Source of the DNA: Caulobacter segnis
GTDB lineage: Bacteria > Pseudomonadota > Alphaproteobacteria > Caulobacterales > Caulobacteraceae
Direction of reading: 5' to 3'
NCBI RefSeq assembly: GCF_023935105.1
Contig: NZ_CP096040.1
Coordinates: forward strand, 2,728,001 to 2,792,000
DNA length: 64,000 nt
A program made the position numbers and the translations under genes. A model generated the notes under the pieces. It saw only the letters and a list, made by a program, of their open reading frames with translations, did not search any database and had not been told where the DNA came from. Each line of letters opens with the position of its first letter. Within the stretch, counting starts at the first letter, position 1. Below are positions 51,665-62,311 of this stretch, one piece after another.

Positions 51665-54600
51665 CTATTGTGCGAAATGATCCCGCACGTAGGCCGCAAC
51701 CTGGTCCAACGGAATCTCCGGCGACGAGGCGCCGGCGCGTACAACCAAGCGTTTGGTCGCCGGGCCATTCCCCTCCGATAGCGCGAGGTAGACCGGCGTC
51801 CGGGACCGTTTGACATCGATCCGGCAGATCACCTCGCCGCCCAGCATCGGATAGCTGACGGAGACGCACCCCGCTCTGAAGCTCTCTGAAAAGCGCTCCT
51901 TGATTAGGTTGGTCAGGTGCAGTTCGAACCGGTCGCGGACACCGCCGAAGCAGGCCACATCTTGGCCGATCCCTCGAACGGTCCCGTCATCCCGAACCCC
52001 GATCAGTAGAACGCCGCCTCTATGATTGCTGAAGGCGGCGATCGCCTTCATGGCGCTGTCCTCCAGCTTCTTATTCACAAGGCCCTGGCGTAGATCCCAG
52101 CGCAGTGTTTCCTTGAACTCCAGCCGTTCGCCTTCGCCTTCCGCGATCAGCATTTCCAGCGCGGGCCTTTCAGGCTCCCGCTTCGGCTGGGGCGCATTGG
52201 GACCGACCTCGATCAACGTATCCCGCCGCGCGAGAACGCCCTTCTCGAGCGCGCGCTCTACCACGACGCTGAGCACGTCACGCAGCTGCGTGCTGGTCGC
52301 CTTGAAACCGAAGGCTCGCGAGACGGCCTGAATGGCTTGATCCTCGGTAGCGCCGAAGTTTCTGGACACCACATCAACCAACGCCGCTTCGATCTCGGCG
52401 GGCGGCAGCATGTCGGGTCGACGCAAGGTCGGCGAGGCCGCTTCGCCACGGTCGCGCACAAGGATATCGGCGCCCGGAGTCGAGAAGAACTCCCCCTCCG
52501 CAACGATCCGGCCCATGCGGGCCGAGATTTCGACGGCGCGGCGTATCGCATCGCGAATTCGACCGCCCGCCCTGCCGGCACCCCAGGCGGTACGCATGCG
52601 CACGACGATTTCATCGAAGTGGATCGGCCCTTCGCCTTGAACGACGGCTTCCGCCAGTTGTGACAGGACTCCCGTCGGCGTCTCATGGATGTCGCCGACG
52701 ACATGGGCCGGGCGCGTCACGACCGTCTCGACATAGGGCTGCGAAAGAGCCGCCTCTTCGGCGACGCTTGCAAGCCCCATTTCCGTGACGTTCTCACGCT
52801 CCACGGAAGTGATCTCGTAGGGCGCAAGATGCGTCGCAGCCGCGCCATCCCGAGCCAACTCGACCTTGGCGGCTTCAATCGCGGCGATGGTCCGCTCGAG
52901 TTGTTCCTGCGGGCGCTTGAACCAGTCGCCGCTCCAGATGCGGTGCACGATCCAGCCTTGGCTCTCCAGAACGCTACGACGCAAACGATCGCGGTCACGC
53001 GCCGAACGGGCACCCTTGTATGATGGTCCGTCGCACTCGATGGCCAGAAGATATCGGTCCGGATGATCCGGCGAGGCGACGGCGATATCAATGAACAGGC
53101 CCGACACGCCTACGTCCTGGTGAACCTGATAGCCACGACTGTGCAAAGCTTGGGCCACCTGGGCCTCGAAGACGGGATGCCGGTCACGGCCAATCGACTC
53201 CGCCAGGGACATCCGGCCCGTCCGCGCGAAGTGCATGAACAGTTTCAGCGCAAACACGCCTTTGCGCGTCGAAGCGAAGTCAGGGTCGATATCCTCGTCG
53301 GTCAGGGAGGCGAAGACCTCGCACCGCCGCTTGGCCCGGCTAATCAACACGTTCAGGCGACGCTCCCCGCCATCTTGCCCGACAGGTCCGAAGCGCATCG
53401 GCGGCTTGGCACCGAGCGCCGCGGGTCCATAGCCGATCGAGATCAGGATGACGTCGCGTTCGTCCCCCTGGACGTTTTCCAGGTTCTTGATGAAGAACGG
53501 CTCGGTCGGATGCAGCCCGAAGAAGGCCTCGTCGGCGGGCGTCAGCTGTCGACGCAGGAGCTCCAACTGCTCCATGATCGCCTTACGTTGCGCCGCCGAG
53601 AAGGCGACCACCCCCAGGGAAAGTTCCGGCGTGGTGCGAGCGTGATGGACAATAGCCTGGGCGACGGCCTTGGCTTCCACGGGATTGGTTCGCGAGGCAC
53701 CGGTCTCAAATACCCCGTCCTTGATATGGTGGAAACGCAGACCCAGGCCCGATTGCGCCGTGAACGGACTGGGGATGATCACCAGCTTGTTTTCATAGAA
53801 CTGGCGGTTCGAGATCGCGATCAGCGACTCATGGCGGCTGCGATAGTGCCAGCGCAGCATACGCATCGGCAGGCCACGCGCCGTGAACAGCCCTAGGATG
53901 CTCTCGATGTCGGCCACCTTGGCGGCGCCTTCGTCGTCGTCTCCGTCGGCCTGCCCTGTCATCTTCGAGAAGAAGGCCGTCGGCGGCAGCTGCTGCGGAT
54001 CGCCGACCACCACCACCTGCCGACAGCGCGCAATGGCGCCCAGGGCGTCCACCGGCTGGATTTGGCTGGCCTCGTCCATAACCAGTAGGTCGAAAGTCAA
54101 TTCGCCCGGCGGAAGGAATTGCGCCACGGAAAGCGGGCTCATCATGAAGACCGGCTTCAACGCCTGAACTGCGGGGGCGGCCTTCTGCATCAGCTGGCGG
54201 ATAGGCATGTGCCCCCGTTTACGCGCCATTTCACCCTTCAGGACGCCCAAAGGGCCAACGGCGCCGCCAACCAACGGCGGGATTTTGCGATGATGCGCCA
54301 GCGCCACCTGCATCGCCGCCAGGCGAATGCGCTGTTTATCCAGATCGACGAACTCGCGGACGCGGCGGCCTTGAACCTCCCCATCGAACACCGCCAGTTC
54401 AGGATCGGCCTCGACCTGCTGCTCCAGCACCGCTTCGAAGAAGGCCTGTTCGAAATCGTCATGCACAGCGACGGGCGCTAGCCGGCCATCGTGCAGGCGC
54501 TCGACGATGTCGTTCAAACCGAGCGCGGCGGCCTGTTTGGCGCGCGCGCGATAGCTCACCCATGAGGTCAGCCGTTCGCCGCCGTCTCGCCAAGCCGCTA

Positions 54601-57600
54601 GATGGGCGTCTAAGATAGCAACCGGCATCGTCAACAGCTGTCCAGCCACGACAGCCGCCTCAGCGCCAGCCTTAAGATCGCCCAGCAGGGTACCGACGTC
54701 AGCTGTCCAGACATCCCGCGCCGCCAAGCTCGCCTCGCAACGGCTCGCCAGTTCCGTCCGGTCGGCGATCCGCGACGCCAGCGCACGGATGTCTCCGTTG
54801 GTCTCCAGCCAAGACGCCGCCTGCGATAGCTCGCTCCAGTCCGACGCCTCTGCATGCCATCGGGACCCGAACGCCGCGCGCCCCTGCGCGTCAGCAGAGA
54901 CCAAAGCCGCGCGGCGGTCCTGGCCTTTCGACAGGTCATCCAGATCACGCAGGCGGTTAGCCAGCGAGGGCTCATTCTGAAGGCGCAGCGCCAGCAAGGC
55001 CCGATGCGCGCCGACGACGACTTCGCAAGCCTGAGCCAAGGCGGCAAGGTCGGCCAGCGCCGGCTCCTCCGCAGAGCCGAACAGCTCGCGACGACCGCTC
55101 CCAGCCTCGTCCCAGAACCGGTTGATCTCGGTCCGGAGCGTATCCAGGTCTCGCGCCAGCACCACGGTCAGATCGGCGATGCGTCGGCGGTCCGGGCTGG
55201 CGCTGACGATGAGACGGGGCTCCGCGCCGAGACCGCGTAGGCTACGCATCCACTCCACCAGCGCCGTCAGCGGTGCTCCCGCCGAGCGCTCTCCGCGCCA
55301 GTCGCCGCCAAAGGCGCTACGGCCGAACTCGGCGTCGTCCCGGATGAGCTTCAGGGCCGCCTGCCCACGCGCCAGAGTGTCCAGAAGCGCCAACTGCCGC
55401 GCCAATGGTGTCTTGGGGTCGGTCAGGAACGACCGGACCAGCCGATCTGCTGCCCGCCACTCGCCGCTGAACAGCCTGAGGAACGACGACCCATGAGCCG
55501 CAAGCACGCCACGCGCCGCCGCTAAATCGGCCGACCAGCCAGCGTCGCTGACGGCGGTACCGATCTCACGACGCGCTTCTTCCAGGGCTTGAACCGCGCT
55601 CGCGAGGTCCGCCGCTCGCTCAACGCCGCTATTCCAGAGATCCTGGGCGAAAGCAGTGGGATCCGCATCCGGTGCCGCGCCCACCCGCTCGCCGATCTGG
55701 GCCAGGTTCGCCAATCCCCTGATGTTCGTCGGTGGCGCCTGACGTCCCAGCGCCTTAGCAAGCCGGTGTCCATGCTCGAGCAGAGCCGGGACACGGGTGA
55801 CGATCACGGCGGCCCGCTCGAAAGCTTCGTTCGGCATTGCCGGGTCGAGCGGTGCGAGTACTGTTCGATGCGGCTCCAGATCGACTGACCATGCCTCGCT
55901 CGAAAAGATCGGAGCCAGCTGATTTGTCAGCGCCGTATGCTCGACTCCGGTGGCGAGCAGATCGCGCACCACGTTCGGCGTGTTCCAGATCTCTGCCGCC
56001 AAGGCCTCGGCGTCGAGCGATGGCGCTTCGGCGAGACGACGCGCTAGGACCGCTAGGGGCTCAAGTTCGGTGAGCGTCTCCGGCTCGTCTGCCTCAAGCA
56101 GGCTTGCGATGGCGACATGCTCTTCACGCATGGCAATCAGGCGCAGGCAAAGCGCCGCCAGCCGCTCTTCGAGCCGGGCGATGTCCGTCGGCATCGCCCT
56201 GTCCAATTCGACGCCACGCCACAGATGTTCGCCTGGGGCGCCTATGTCGAGAACGCGTTCGGCCAATTCCCCCAGCAGCCGTGAACGCTCCTCGAACGCC
56301 GCCTTGGTCCAGGCTTCCACGCCGTCGAGGCGCAGGTAGCCTGGCTTGACCCCCGCCTGTCGCAGGCGAACGAGATGGCCGATCACCTCATAAGGCGTCA
56401 GTTGGGCCTCGCCGAGCGGCGTATGCAGCCGCTCCACGTGTGTGTTCAGTTGATCCCGAGCGTCCGCCAAGCGCGCATTCAGCGCATCCAGATTTTCTGC
56501 CTTCGGCGCGCCCAGTTCCCAGGTCCGACGAAGTTCTTCGAGGACGGCGCGCTTGTTGGCCTTGTTGCTGTGCAGTTCGAGGCAAGCATCGCCGACGCCC
56601 GTGGAGTCCAAGCGGCGCTTGACCACCTCCAGCGCGGCCATCTTTTCCGCGACGAACAGGACCGTCTTTCCATCGGCGATCGCTGAGGCGATGACATTGG
56701 CGATGGTCTGGGACTTGCCAGTTCCCGGCGGCCCCTGGATCACTAGGTCGCGACCGCGACGCACTTCTTCCACCGCCAAAGTCTGAGAACTGTCGCTGTC
56801 GACGATATGGATCATCTCCGACGGCGAGATATGGGCGTCGATCGGCTCGTCTTCGGACAAGAGGGCTTCACCTTCGGGGAAGCCCTCAGAGACCAGAGGA
56901 CGGATCAGCGCGTGATCGGCCAGCTTCGCGCCCGCCGGCCAGGTCGCCGGGTCTAAGTCGCGATACATCAGGAACTTGGCGAAAGAGAAGAAGCCCAGAA
57001 CGATATCGTCCGGGTCGACGTACCAACCTTCCTTCGAGGAGATGGCATCGGCGACCGCCGCAGCGTAGGCGGACGGGTCGAAGTCGTCGCTCGCCTCGAA
57101 CGTCGGCAACTTCAGGCCGTGGACACGCTCCAAATAGGCTTCCAGAGACAGGTTCGCGGCGAAGTCCTCCAGCCGCGCTCGCAGCTTGAATTTCTCGGCC
57201 GCATTGCCGCGCTCTAGCTCGACCGGAACCAGAATGAGCGGCGCATATCGGACGGCGGTCGCATTGTTCGGATCAACCCACTTCAGAGTACCTAGCGCGA
57301 GGAAGAGGATGTTGACGCCCTGCTCCTCCTCCAAGGTTCTGGCGTCGTAATAGAGGTCCAGCAGCTTCTTCTGCAGGCCCGCGGGAGTCAGCCGGGTTTG
57401 GAGCCGTGTGTCCGCATGACGGTTGGCGACGCCGCGTGCATCGACCCCGTCGTCCTCAGGCTGCGCCAGTTCCGCGATCTCGATTTCATCATCGTCCTGA
57501 TCTGCAGCAGCACCCTTGCCAGGCAAGAAGGTGAAGGCCTTGCCGTCCTTTACCAGCAGCCGAAAAACCTCGGACGCGCGCTCATCGATTACTTCGAGCG

Positions 57601-57760
57601 TCTTGGCGCTCTTTGCCGAACGCGGGATGTTCAGAAGCCGGTTGCGTGCCGAGAGATCCAGCAGCTCCGTCCTGGCGCGCTCTAGCTTCGCATCCAGCGG
57701 AAGATCGCTTTCGAACACCGATTGCCGCTCGCCCGCGACAGTTGCAGCAACATCAGTCAT
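51665..57760 (-). CDS. DUF4011/SF1 helicase/Vsr-like nuclease/DUF3320/AlbA_2 fusion
   Basis: 2031 residues. In order: N-terminal DUF4011-like region (about 20-330, with LSARNRLLNIPR); superfamily 1 helicase motif I GPPGTGKS (343-350); a long helical insert (about 400-1150) with many HEAT/coiled-coil-like heptads; motif II VMDEASQIQ and GDPQQLPPT (about 1229-1255); motifs V and VI (NVQGDERDVILIS, LNVLISRAKRR, about 1430-1480); a Vsr/PD-(D/E)xK-type nuclease (about 1520-1610, FIDIAVASPDHPDRY and AIECDGPSYKGARSARDRDR); DUF3320 (about 1640-1790); and an AlbA_2/Schlafen-like DNA-binding domain (about 1870-2031, EGERLEFKETLRWD). A helicase, nuclease and DNA anchor in one chain suggest nucleic-acid surveillance. 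GGGGGCGGAC precedes ATG 57760. It is coupled to a BRCT protein. Confidence 0.85.
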   Translation of the reverse strand: MTDVAATVAGERQSVFESDLPLDAKLERARTELLDLSARNRLLNIPRSAKSAKTLEVIDERASEVFRLLVKDGKAFTFLPGKGAAADQDDDEIEIAELAQPEDDGVDARGVANRHADTRLQTRLTPAGLQKKLLDLYYDARTLEEEQGVNILFLALGTLKWVDPNNATAVRYAPLILVPVELERGNAAEKFKLRARLEDFAANLSLEAYLERVHGLKLPTFEASDDFDPSAYAAAVADAISSKEGWYVDPDDIVLGFFSFAKFLMYRDLDPATWPAGAKLADHALIRPLVSEGFPEGEALLSEDEPIDAHISPSEMIHIVDSDSSQTLAVEEVRRGRDLVIQGPPGTGKSQTIANVIASAIADGKTVLFVAEKMAALEVVKRRLDSTGVGDACLELHSNKANKRAVLEELRRTWELGAPKAENLDALNARLADARDQLNTHVERLHTPLGEAQLTPYEVIGHLVRLRQAGVKPGYLRLDGVEAWTKAAFEERSRLLGELAERVLDIGAPGEHLWRGVELDRAMPTDIARLEERLAALCLRLIAMREEHVAIASLLEADEPETLTELEPLAVLARRLAEAPSLDAEALAAEIWNTPNVVRDLLATGVEHTALTNQLAPIFSSEAWSVDLEPHRTVLAPLDPAMPNEAFERAAVIVTRVPALLEHGHRLAKALGRQAPPTNIRGLANLAQIGERVGAAPDADPTAFAQDLWNSGVERAADLASAVQALEEARREIGTAVSDAGWSADLAAARGVLAAHGSSFLRLFSGEWRAADRLVRSFLTDPKTPLARQLALLDTLARGQAALKLIRDDAEFGRSAFGGDWRGERSAGAPLTALVEWMRSLRGLGAEPRLIVSASPDRRRIADLTVVLARDLDTLRTEINRFWDEAGSGRRELFGSAEEPALADLAALAQACEVVVGAHRALLALRLQNEPSLANRLRDLDDLSKGQDRRAALVSADAQGRAAFGSRWHAEASDWSELSQAASWLETNGDIRALASRIADRTELASRCEASLAARDVWTADVGTLLGDLKAGAEAAVVAGQLLTMPVAILDAHLAAWRDGGERLTSWVSYRARAKQAAALGLNDIVERLHDGRLAPVAVHDDFEQAFFEAVLEQQVEADPELAVFDGEVQGRRVREFVDLDKQRIRLAAMQVALAHHRKIPPLVGGAVGPLGVLKGEMARKRGHMPIRQLMQKAAPAVQALKPVFMMSPLSVAQFLPPGELTFDLLVMDEASQIQPVDALGAIARCRQVVVVGDPQQLPPTAFFSKMTGQADGDDDEGAAKVADIESILGLFTARGLPMRMLRWHYRSRHESLIAISNRQFYENKLVIIPSPFTAQSGLGLRFHHIKDGVFETGASRTNPVEAKAVAQAIVHHARTTPELSLGVVAFSAAQRKAIMEQLELLRRQLTPADEAFFGLHPTEPFFIKNLENVQGDERDVILISIGYGPAALGAKPPMRFGPVGQDGGERRLNVLISRAKRRCEVFASLTDEDIDPDFASTRKGVFALKLFMHFARTGRMSLAESIGRDRHPVFEAQVAQALHSRGYQVHQDVGVSGLFIDIAVASPDHPDRYLLAIECDGPSYKGARSARDRDRLRRSVLESQGWIVHRIWSGDWFKRPQEQLERTIAAIEAAKVELARDGAAATHLAPYEITSVERENVTEMGLASVAEEAALSQPYVETVVTRPAHVVGDIHETPTGVLSQLAEAVVQGEGPIHFDEIVVRMRTAWGAGRAGGRIRDAIRRAVEISARMGRIVAEGEFFSTPGADILVRDRGEAASPTLRRPDMLPPAEIEAALVDVVSRNFGATEDQAIQAVSRAFGFKATSTQLRDVLSVVVERALEKGVLARRDTLIEVGPNAPQPKREPERPALEMLIAEGEGERLEFKETLRWDLRQGLVNKKLEDSAMKAIAAFSNHRGGVLLIGVRDDGTVRGIGQDVACFGGVRDRFELHLTNLIKERFSESFRAGCVSVSYPMLGGEVICRIDVKRSRTPVYLALSEGNGPATKRLVVRAGASSPEIPLDQVAAYVRDHFAQ

Positions 57761-58038
57761 GTCCGCCCCCGTTGTGTTTCACTCTACGGAGGCGAGGTGC
57801 ATCGTCTAGAGGGTTAACCGCAAATTGAGCATGGCCAAGCCTAGACGCCGCTCGCTCTTGAGCGGCTAATTCGATCAGGTTTCAGCGCTCATGGCCTGAA
57901 GCAGTCTGACCCTTGAAGCCAGTGCCACGTTAATGCGTGGACCAGTGCACATCACTAACCGCCTCTACTTCCCAGAGACGTACTTTCATTTAGTGTACCA
58001 GAGTTGAGCGACGAACTCGGTCGCAGACTTGTGTCTCT
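57761..58038. other. Divergent control region of helicase and ATPase genes
   Basis: 278 bases without a gene separate two diverging large genes, so they are probably co-controlled. No SOS box or clear palindrome was found. Confidence 0.45.
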
Positions 58039-61000
58039 ATGGATGTGAGTATGGACGACGCCACATCGGTTCCACCGCTGCACCTGCAAACTGTCGAAAC
58101 TGTGTGCGATGAGCTCGTTTCCGGACGCTCAATTGGCGTTGGCCCTCAAAACACACCCTTCGCGCTAGATGGCGAGGCGTCTCGCTCGGTCCTCAACTGG
58201 TACCGCCAAAACCGCGCTAAATGGGGAAGCAACGTGTCCGGCGCCGACGCCGAAGCAATCGTTGCGGCTGCGATGGCGACGCCTCCAGTAGTTGCTCAAA
58301 CGGTAAACCCAGCAGCCGGTAGTCGGCGGCGACTGGCCCTGCACAAACTCGAAGCCCATCGCTTCGCTGGGCTGCATGTTTTTGGCACTGCGTCTGCGGC
58401 ACCGCCAAACTTTGTGTTCGAGCCAAGCCCGAGCGTTACCGTGTTTGAAGGGTGGAACGGCTCGGGCAAGACGTCCCTGCTGAATGCCGTGATCTGGTGC
58501 CTCACTGGCCAGTTGCTTCGACCTCAAAGGCCGCCTGAGTCCGGCAGCGAGGAGTTCGAATGCCAAGTCGATGCTGTCGGCGAGGGTGATCCCCCCACCA
58601 GCCATAAACTTAGCTCCGTCACCCCCCTCCCCGACCCGCAGACGTTTCGCCCCGATGGCAGCCTTCCAGCGGACACTTGGGTGGAGTTGACCTTCGTCGA
58701 TGATCAGGGCGCACTCCTTCCGCCAATCAGACGAACACAAACGCGTTCCAATCGGGGTAAAATCGAGGAAATCGCGCCCAATCTCACACCTCTCGGCCTC
58801 GACCCCATCAGCGTCCGCCTAGCGACGACCATGCCTGGGATGCTGCAGTTCATTCAGATCGGCGCGACAAACGAGTTGGGCAAAGCGGTCACGGAACTCA
58901 CTGGCTTGGCACCATTGGTCTCGCTAGCCGGTCACGCACGTCGCGTGCTTCAGAATAAAGTTCGAGGCGACTTCAAGCGAGATCGAGAACGCGACATCGA
59001 GAACGCTGATCTCGCGTTCAGCCGTGCGAGCGACGATTTGCGCACGTTGATCTCCAACCGCGCGGTACTAACCGGGGCTCCGGAAATACCACAGCCGACC
59101 GAAGACGAAGCCGAAGCGAAGTTGGCGGCGCTTAAGGTTCACTTTGAAGCGATTAGGACGTCGGCCCTAGAGGGCGCAAGAAGTGAACTTGGGGAGTCGT
59201 TCGACCCGAGTGATCCGACTGCATTCGATGATCTGGTTACAAATCTTGGACCTGCGCTCATGGAGGCCAAACGTTTCGGCGCAACTGAAGCGCTGACGCG
59301 GCTGCGTGGCCTGGCCGATCTCGACGAGACCCAAGTCGGCGACGTCCAAAGACGCGTCGCACAGGTTATAGCCGACGCCGACATCTTGTCCGCGCTAGCT
59401 GCCGCGCCACAGACAGCGGCTCGACAGCAACTCTATGCCCGGGTGGCGGCTTGGGAGCAGGAGAATCCCGACGCGGCGCGCGCAAACGACATGTGCACTG
59501 TGTGCGGGGAAGATCTTGAGGGCAAGATCGATACTGTCACTGGCGGCAGCGTCATGGCCCATCTAGATGATGCCCGTGGCGCTCAGTCCGCTCTGTTGTC
59601 CCAGACCCTCGGACGTTGGTCTCAGGCGACGCTAGCCGAATTGGCGCGCGACCTGCCGCTCGCACTGCAGGGCGAGTTATCGAGCGATCGCCTTAGCCAG
59701 CCTAGCGAAATCTTCGTTGCCGGCATTGAGCAGTTGTTCAAGACAGAGCCTTTCGAAGGCGCATTAGGAGCACTGAAGGGGCGTCTCCTTGAGGAGGCCA
59801 ATCGGTGCCTTGTCGCGTGGCCACGCTTGGTCGATCACCCTGATTTCGATCTGCCTACCCGTGCAGGTACAGAACATCTCGAAACGGCACTCAGGCGACT
59901 GGGCCGAGCGATTCACCTTATCGGTTGGCGTAAGAACGCAGACCAGTTGGTCGAGGACTTTCGAGCCGTCGTACTTGGTCGCCCGGGCGACGACGACATC
60001 GCCGCGACCACGTTGGTGGCGCGCCTGATGGTTCTGCAGTCTGTCGTGGAGGGTGCTGAGCCCATAACGAACGCGCTGTCCCTATGCGATAGATTGAGCG
60101 AAGATTTGAACCGCCGTCGCATCGCCGAACGCAAGCTCAACGAGTACGTCGTAGCCGGCGCGGCGCTTGAAAAGGTGATCGCGCTCGGCGGATTGGCCGA
60201 AACGCAGGTCGAACAGCTTCGACGAGCACTGCAAGGCCAGGCTAGCGCTTGGCGGAGACGGATCTATGAAGGAGCCTTTCCTTCGACCAGGCAGGACCTC
60301 CTTTACGCGCAGATGAACAGCGCGGGACAATTGGATTTCCTTGTTGGTGCTAGGGGCGTGGCCGCAGGTGCCCAGCACGTGGCAAACGCCTCCGCGCTGC
60401 GGGCGACTCTGGTGGGCTTCTTTCTCGCCTTTTGGGAACACGTCCTCCTTGAGCGCGGCGGCCTCAAGCTCCTCGTGCTGGATGACCCTCAAGAGCTTCT
60501 AGATGGCGAAAATCGCCAACGTCTAGCAGATGCGCTTCCTCATCTCGTCGAGATCGGCGGCCAAATCTTTATGTCGACGTACGAGGCGCGGTTTGCGAGC
60601 CACATTGCAGCAAATGCTCGCGCGCTACCAGAATTCAAGCACGTTGCCGTGCTCCCGGTCAGCAAATTGCGCCCTACGATTGAAACGCCGCCCGCAGTGC
60701 TCCAACTCAATCGCGTCCAGGAAGCTTACGACGGCGATCCGGATGATACGGAGAAAGCGCAAGCGCTTGCCTCTGAAACGCGCGTGTTCATCGAGTGCCG
60801 CTTGGCCGACTTCTTCGATGATGCAGCCTATCCAGCTTGGGTCGCCACGACCCACAAGCCCACGCTGGCCGACCATTTGAATCGAATTCGCGGACTTGTC
60901 TCAACCCCGCCCAACGACCTATTTCGAACTCCGGCCTTGGTCACGATCGCCAACGAGGCGAACTTTCGAGATACATCGCCGACGATCCAGCTGCTCAATA

Positions 61001-61959
61001 AGGCCCACCATCGGAAAGAAGACATTCGCCCCGGCGATGTTGCCCCCTTAGCCGCTGCGCTACGCCAGATGCGCAAAATGGTAGAAGAGGCGCATCAGGC
61101 AAGCCGGATATGGCGCCGCGGCGGAGCACACGTCCCTGCGCAGAACGGTCTGCCGGACATATCAGTCGGCACCCGGCCGAGCTTCCGATTTCAGGTCCAT
61201 CCAGACCTGGCGGCGTTTACGGCCGGGGCCCCGCACGGGGAGTCCCAGGCCAATTCCGAGACCGAGCTCACTGACGCGTGGTTCGAAGGCAAATCCTTTT
61301 ACTACCTTCGAGCGGATAACTTCGGCTTTGCCGGACCTAGTGGTTGCATCGCCATTGTCCAGACCGTTCCATCCAGCGTCTCTGACCGAAATCTCGTGGT
61401 CGCAAGGCGCGGTCAATCGGTCTATGCGCGACGCCTCCTGCGATCAAGCCGCTCTGGCTGGGTGGCATTGGCTGCAGAGACGCCTGATCCAAGAAGAAGC
61501 GCGCCGACCCTCATGCTGCCGGAAGCAGAACTGGCGTTGCATGAAGTAGTGGGAATCCTATTCGATCCTAGTCATCCGGCCCCCGTGCGAGTGAGCGGTG
61601 AGGCCGTTCAAATCGAAGATGCTCCGGTGCTCCGACGTCTGACCAGCGCCTATCGGGTGCGTGAGGACAGCGCAATTCCACTCGCCCTCCCGCGCCAGAT
61701 CGCACTCGGAGGTCCGGCTATTGGCTTGTCCGACCTAGGCTTCCACGAGGGCCAACCGGTTGCCCTCAACCTGGAAGACGGCACGTGTCTCTTCAAACGT
61801 GTCGGACCCACGCTTGGCGGATCCTTGAGCCACCTACGACAATTCGAGAGCCTAGGCGGTCTAGGGGCTTCTCTCGTCCTCTCTGTCGGGGAGTCAGAAC
61901 CGCCGGAGATGCGCGTTCGTCACGCGCGCGCGGTGATCGGCGTCCTCTATCACGGATAG
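58039..61959 (+). CDS. Rad50/SMC-like ATPase with CxxC hook and S24-like C-terminal domain
   Basis: 1306 residues. An N-terminal region (1-95) precedes Walker A GWNGSGKTS (138-146). A long helical stretch follows, with the zinc-hook-like MCTVCGEDL (Cys486, Cys489) at the apex. Walker B is LKLLVLDDPQELLDGENRQR (Asp815-Asp816), so the ATPase head is complete by about residue 870. The last 240 residues are not SMC: FYYLRADNFGFAGPSG, NLVVARRGQSVYARRLL and LALHEVVGILFD (about 1087-1190) follow the LexA/S24 beta pattern, but the catalytic Ser and Lys positions read G/Arg, so any protease is inactive. Start ATG 58039 or 58051; ribosome site weak. DNA-end or replication-fork recognition is the likely theme. 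Confidence 0.78.
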   Translation: MDVSMDDATSVPPLHLQTVETVCDELVSGRSIGVGPQNTPFALDGEASRSVLNWYRQNRAKWGSNVSGADAEAIVAAAMATPPVVAQTVNPAAGSRRRLALHKLEAHRFAGLHVFGTASAAPPNFVFEPSPSVTVFEGWNGSGKTSLLNAVIWCLTGQLLRPQRPPESGSEEFECQVDAVGEGDPPTSHKLSSVTPLPDPQTFRPDGSLPADTWVELTFVDDQGALLPPIRRTQTRSNRGKIEEIAPNLTPLGLDPISVRLATTMPGMLQFIQIGATNELGKAVTELTGLAPLVSLAGHARRVLQNKVRGDFKRDRERDIENADLAFSRASDDLRTLISNRAVLTGAPEIPQPTEDEAEAKLAALKVHFEAIRTSALEGARSELGESFDPSDPTAFDDLVTNLGPALMEAKRFGATEALTRLRGLADLDETQVGDVQRRVAQVIADADILSALAAAPQTAARQQLYARVAAWEQENPDAARANDMCTVCGEDLEGKIDTVTGGSVMAHLDDARGAQSALLSQTLGRWSQATLAELARDLPLALQGELSSDRLSQPSEIFVAGIEQLFKTEPFEGALGALKGRLLEEANRCLVAWPRLVDHPDFDLPTRAGTEHLETALRRLGRAIHLIGWRKNADQLVEDFRAVVLGRPGDDDIAATTLVARLMVLQSVVEGAEPITNALSLCDRLSEDLNRRRIAERKLNEYVVAGAALEKVIALGGLAETQVEQLRRALQGQASAWRRRIYEGAFPSTRQDLLYAQMNSAGQLDFLVGARGVAAGAQHVANASALRATLVGFFLAFWEHVLLERGGLKLLVLDDPQELLDGENRQRLADALPHLVEIGGQIFMSTYEARFASHIAANARALPEFKHVAVLPVSKLRPTIETPPAVLQLNRVQEAYDGDPDDTEKAQALASETRVFIECRLADFFDDAAYPAWVATTHKPTLADHLNRIRGLVSTPPNDLFRTPALVTIANEANFRDTSPTIQLLNKAHHRKEDIRPGDVAPLAAALRQMRKMVEEAHQASRIWRRGGAHVPAQNGLPDISVGTRPSFRFQVHPDLAAFTAGAPHGESQANSETELTDAWFEGKSFYYLRADNFGFAGPSGCIAIVQTVPSSVSDRNLVVARRGQSVYARRLLRSSRSGWVALAAETPDPRRSAPTLMLPEAELALHEVVGILFDPSHPAPVRVSGEAVQIEDAPVLRRLTSAYRVREDSAIPLALPRQIALGGPAIGLSDLGFHEGQPVALNLEDGTCLFKRVGPTLGGSLSHLRQFESLGGLGASLVLSVGESEPPEMRVRHARAVIGVLYHG

Positions 61960-62311
61960 TCCGAACGCCCGCGCAGCCTTGCTCTCCGTCGTCGCGGAGC
62001 GTAACCTCATTGAGCCTTCGCGACACCGGATCCCGAAAAGGCAGCCTGAAGCGGAAGGTTGACACAATGTGCCGACCTCAAGCCCTGCGGTGTGACCTGC
62101 CACTGGCAGATTGCTAACCGCGGATACAGCAGAAGTTGCGCCGTGGAATGGCGATTTCCTGGGATTCCAAGCCCAGAAGCGAACGCCTCCTCGAAGCGGT
62201 GCATCGGTCTGCTGGAATAGCTCACGCGAAGTCACAGCTCGGGTCCACACCGAGTGGAAACTCCGCTGCTTGGCATGTCTCCATCTCTTCGTGGGATGGA
62301 GATCGCCTGCT
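61960..62311. other. Gap between convergent genes of the accessory region
   Basis: 352 bases with no convincing gene and no clear terminator hairpin. Short frames on both strands lack protein-like composition. Confidence 0.4.
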
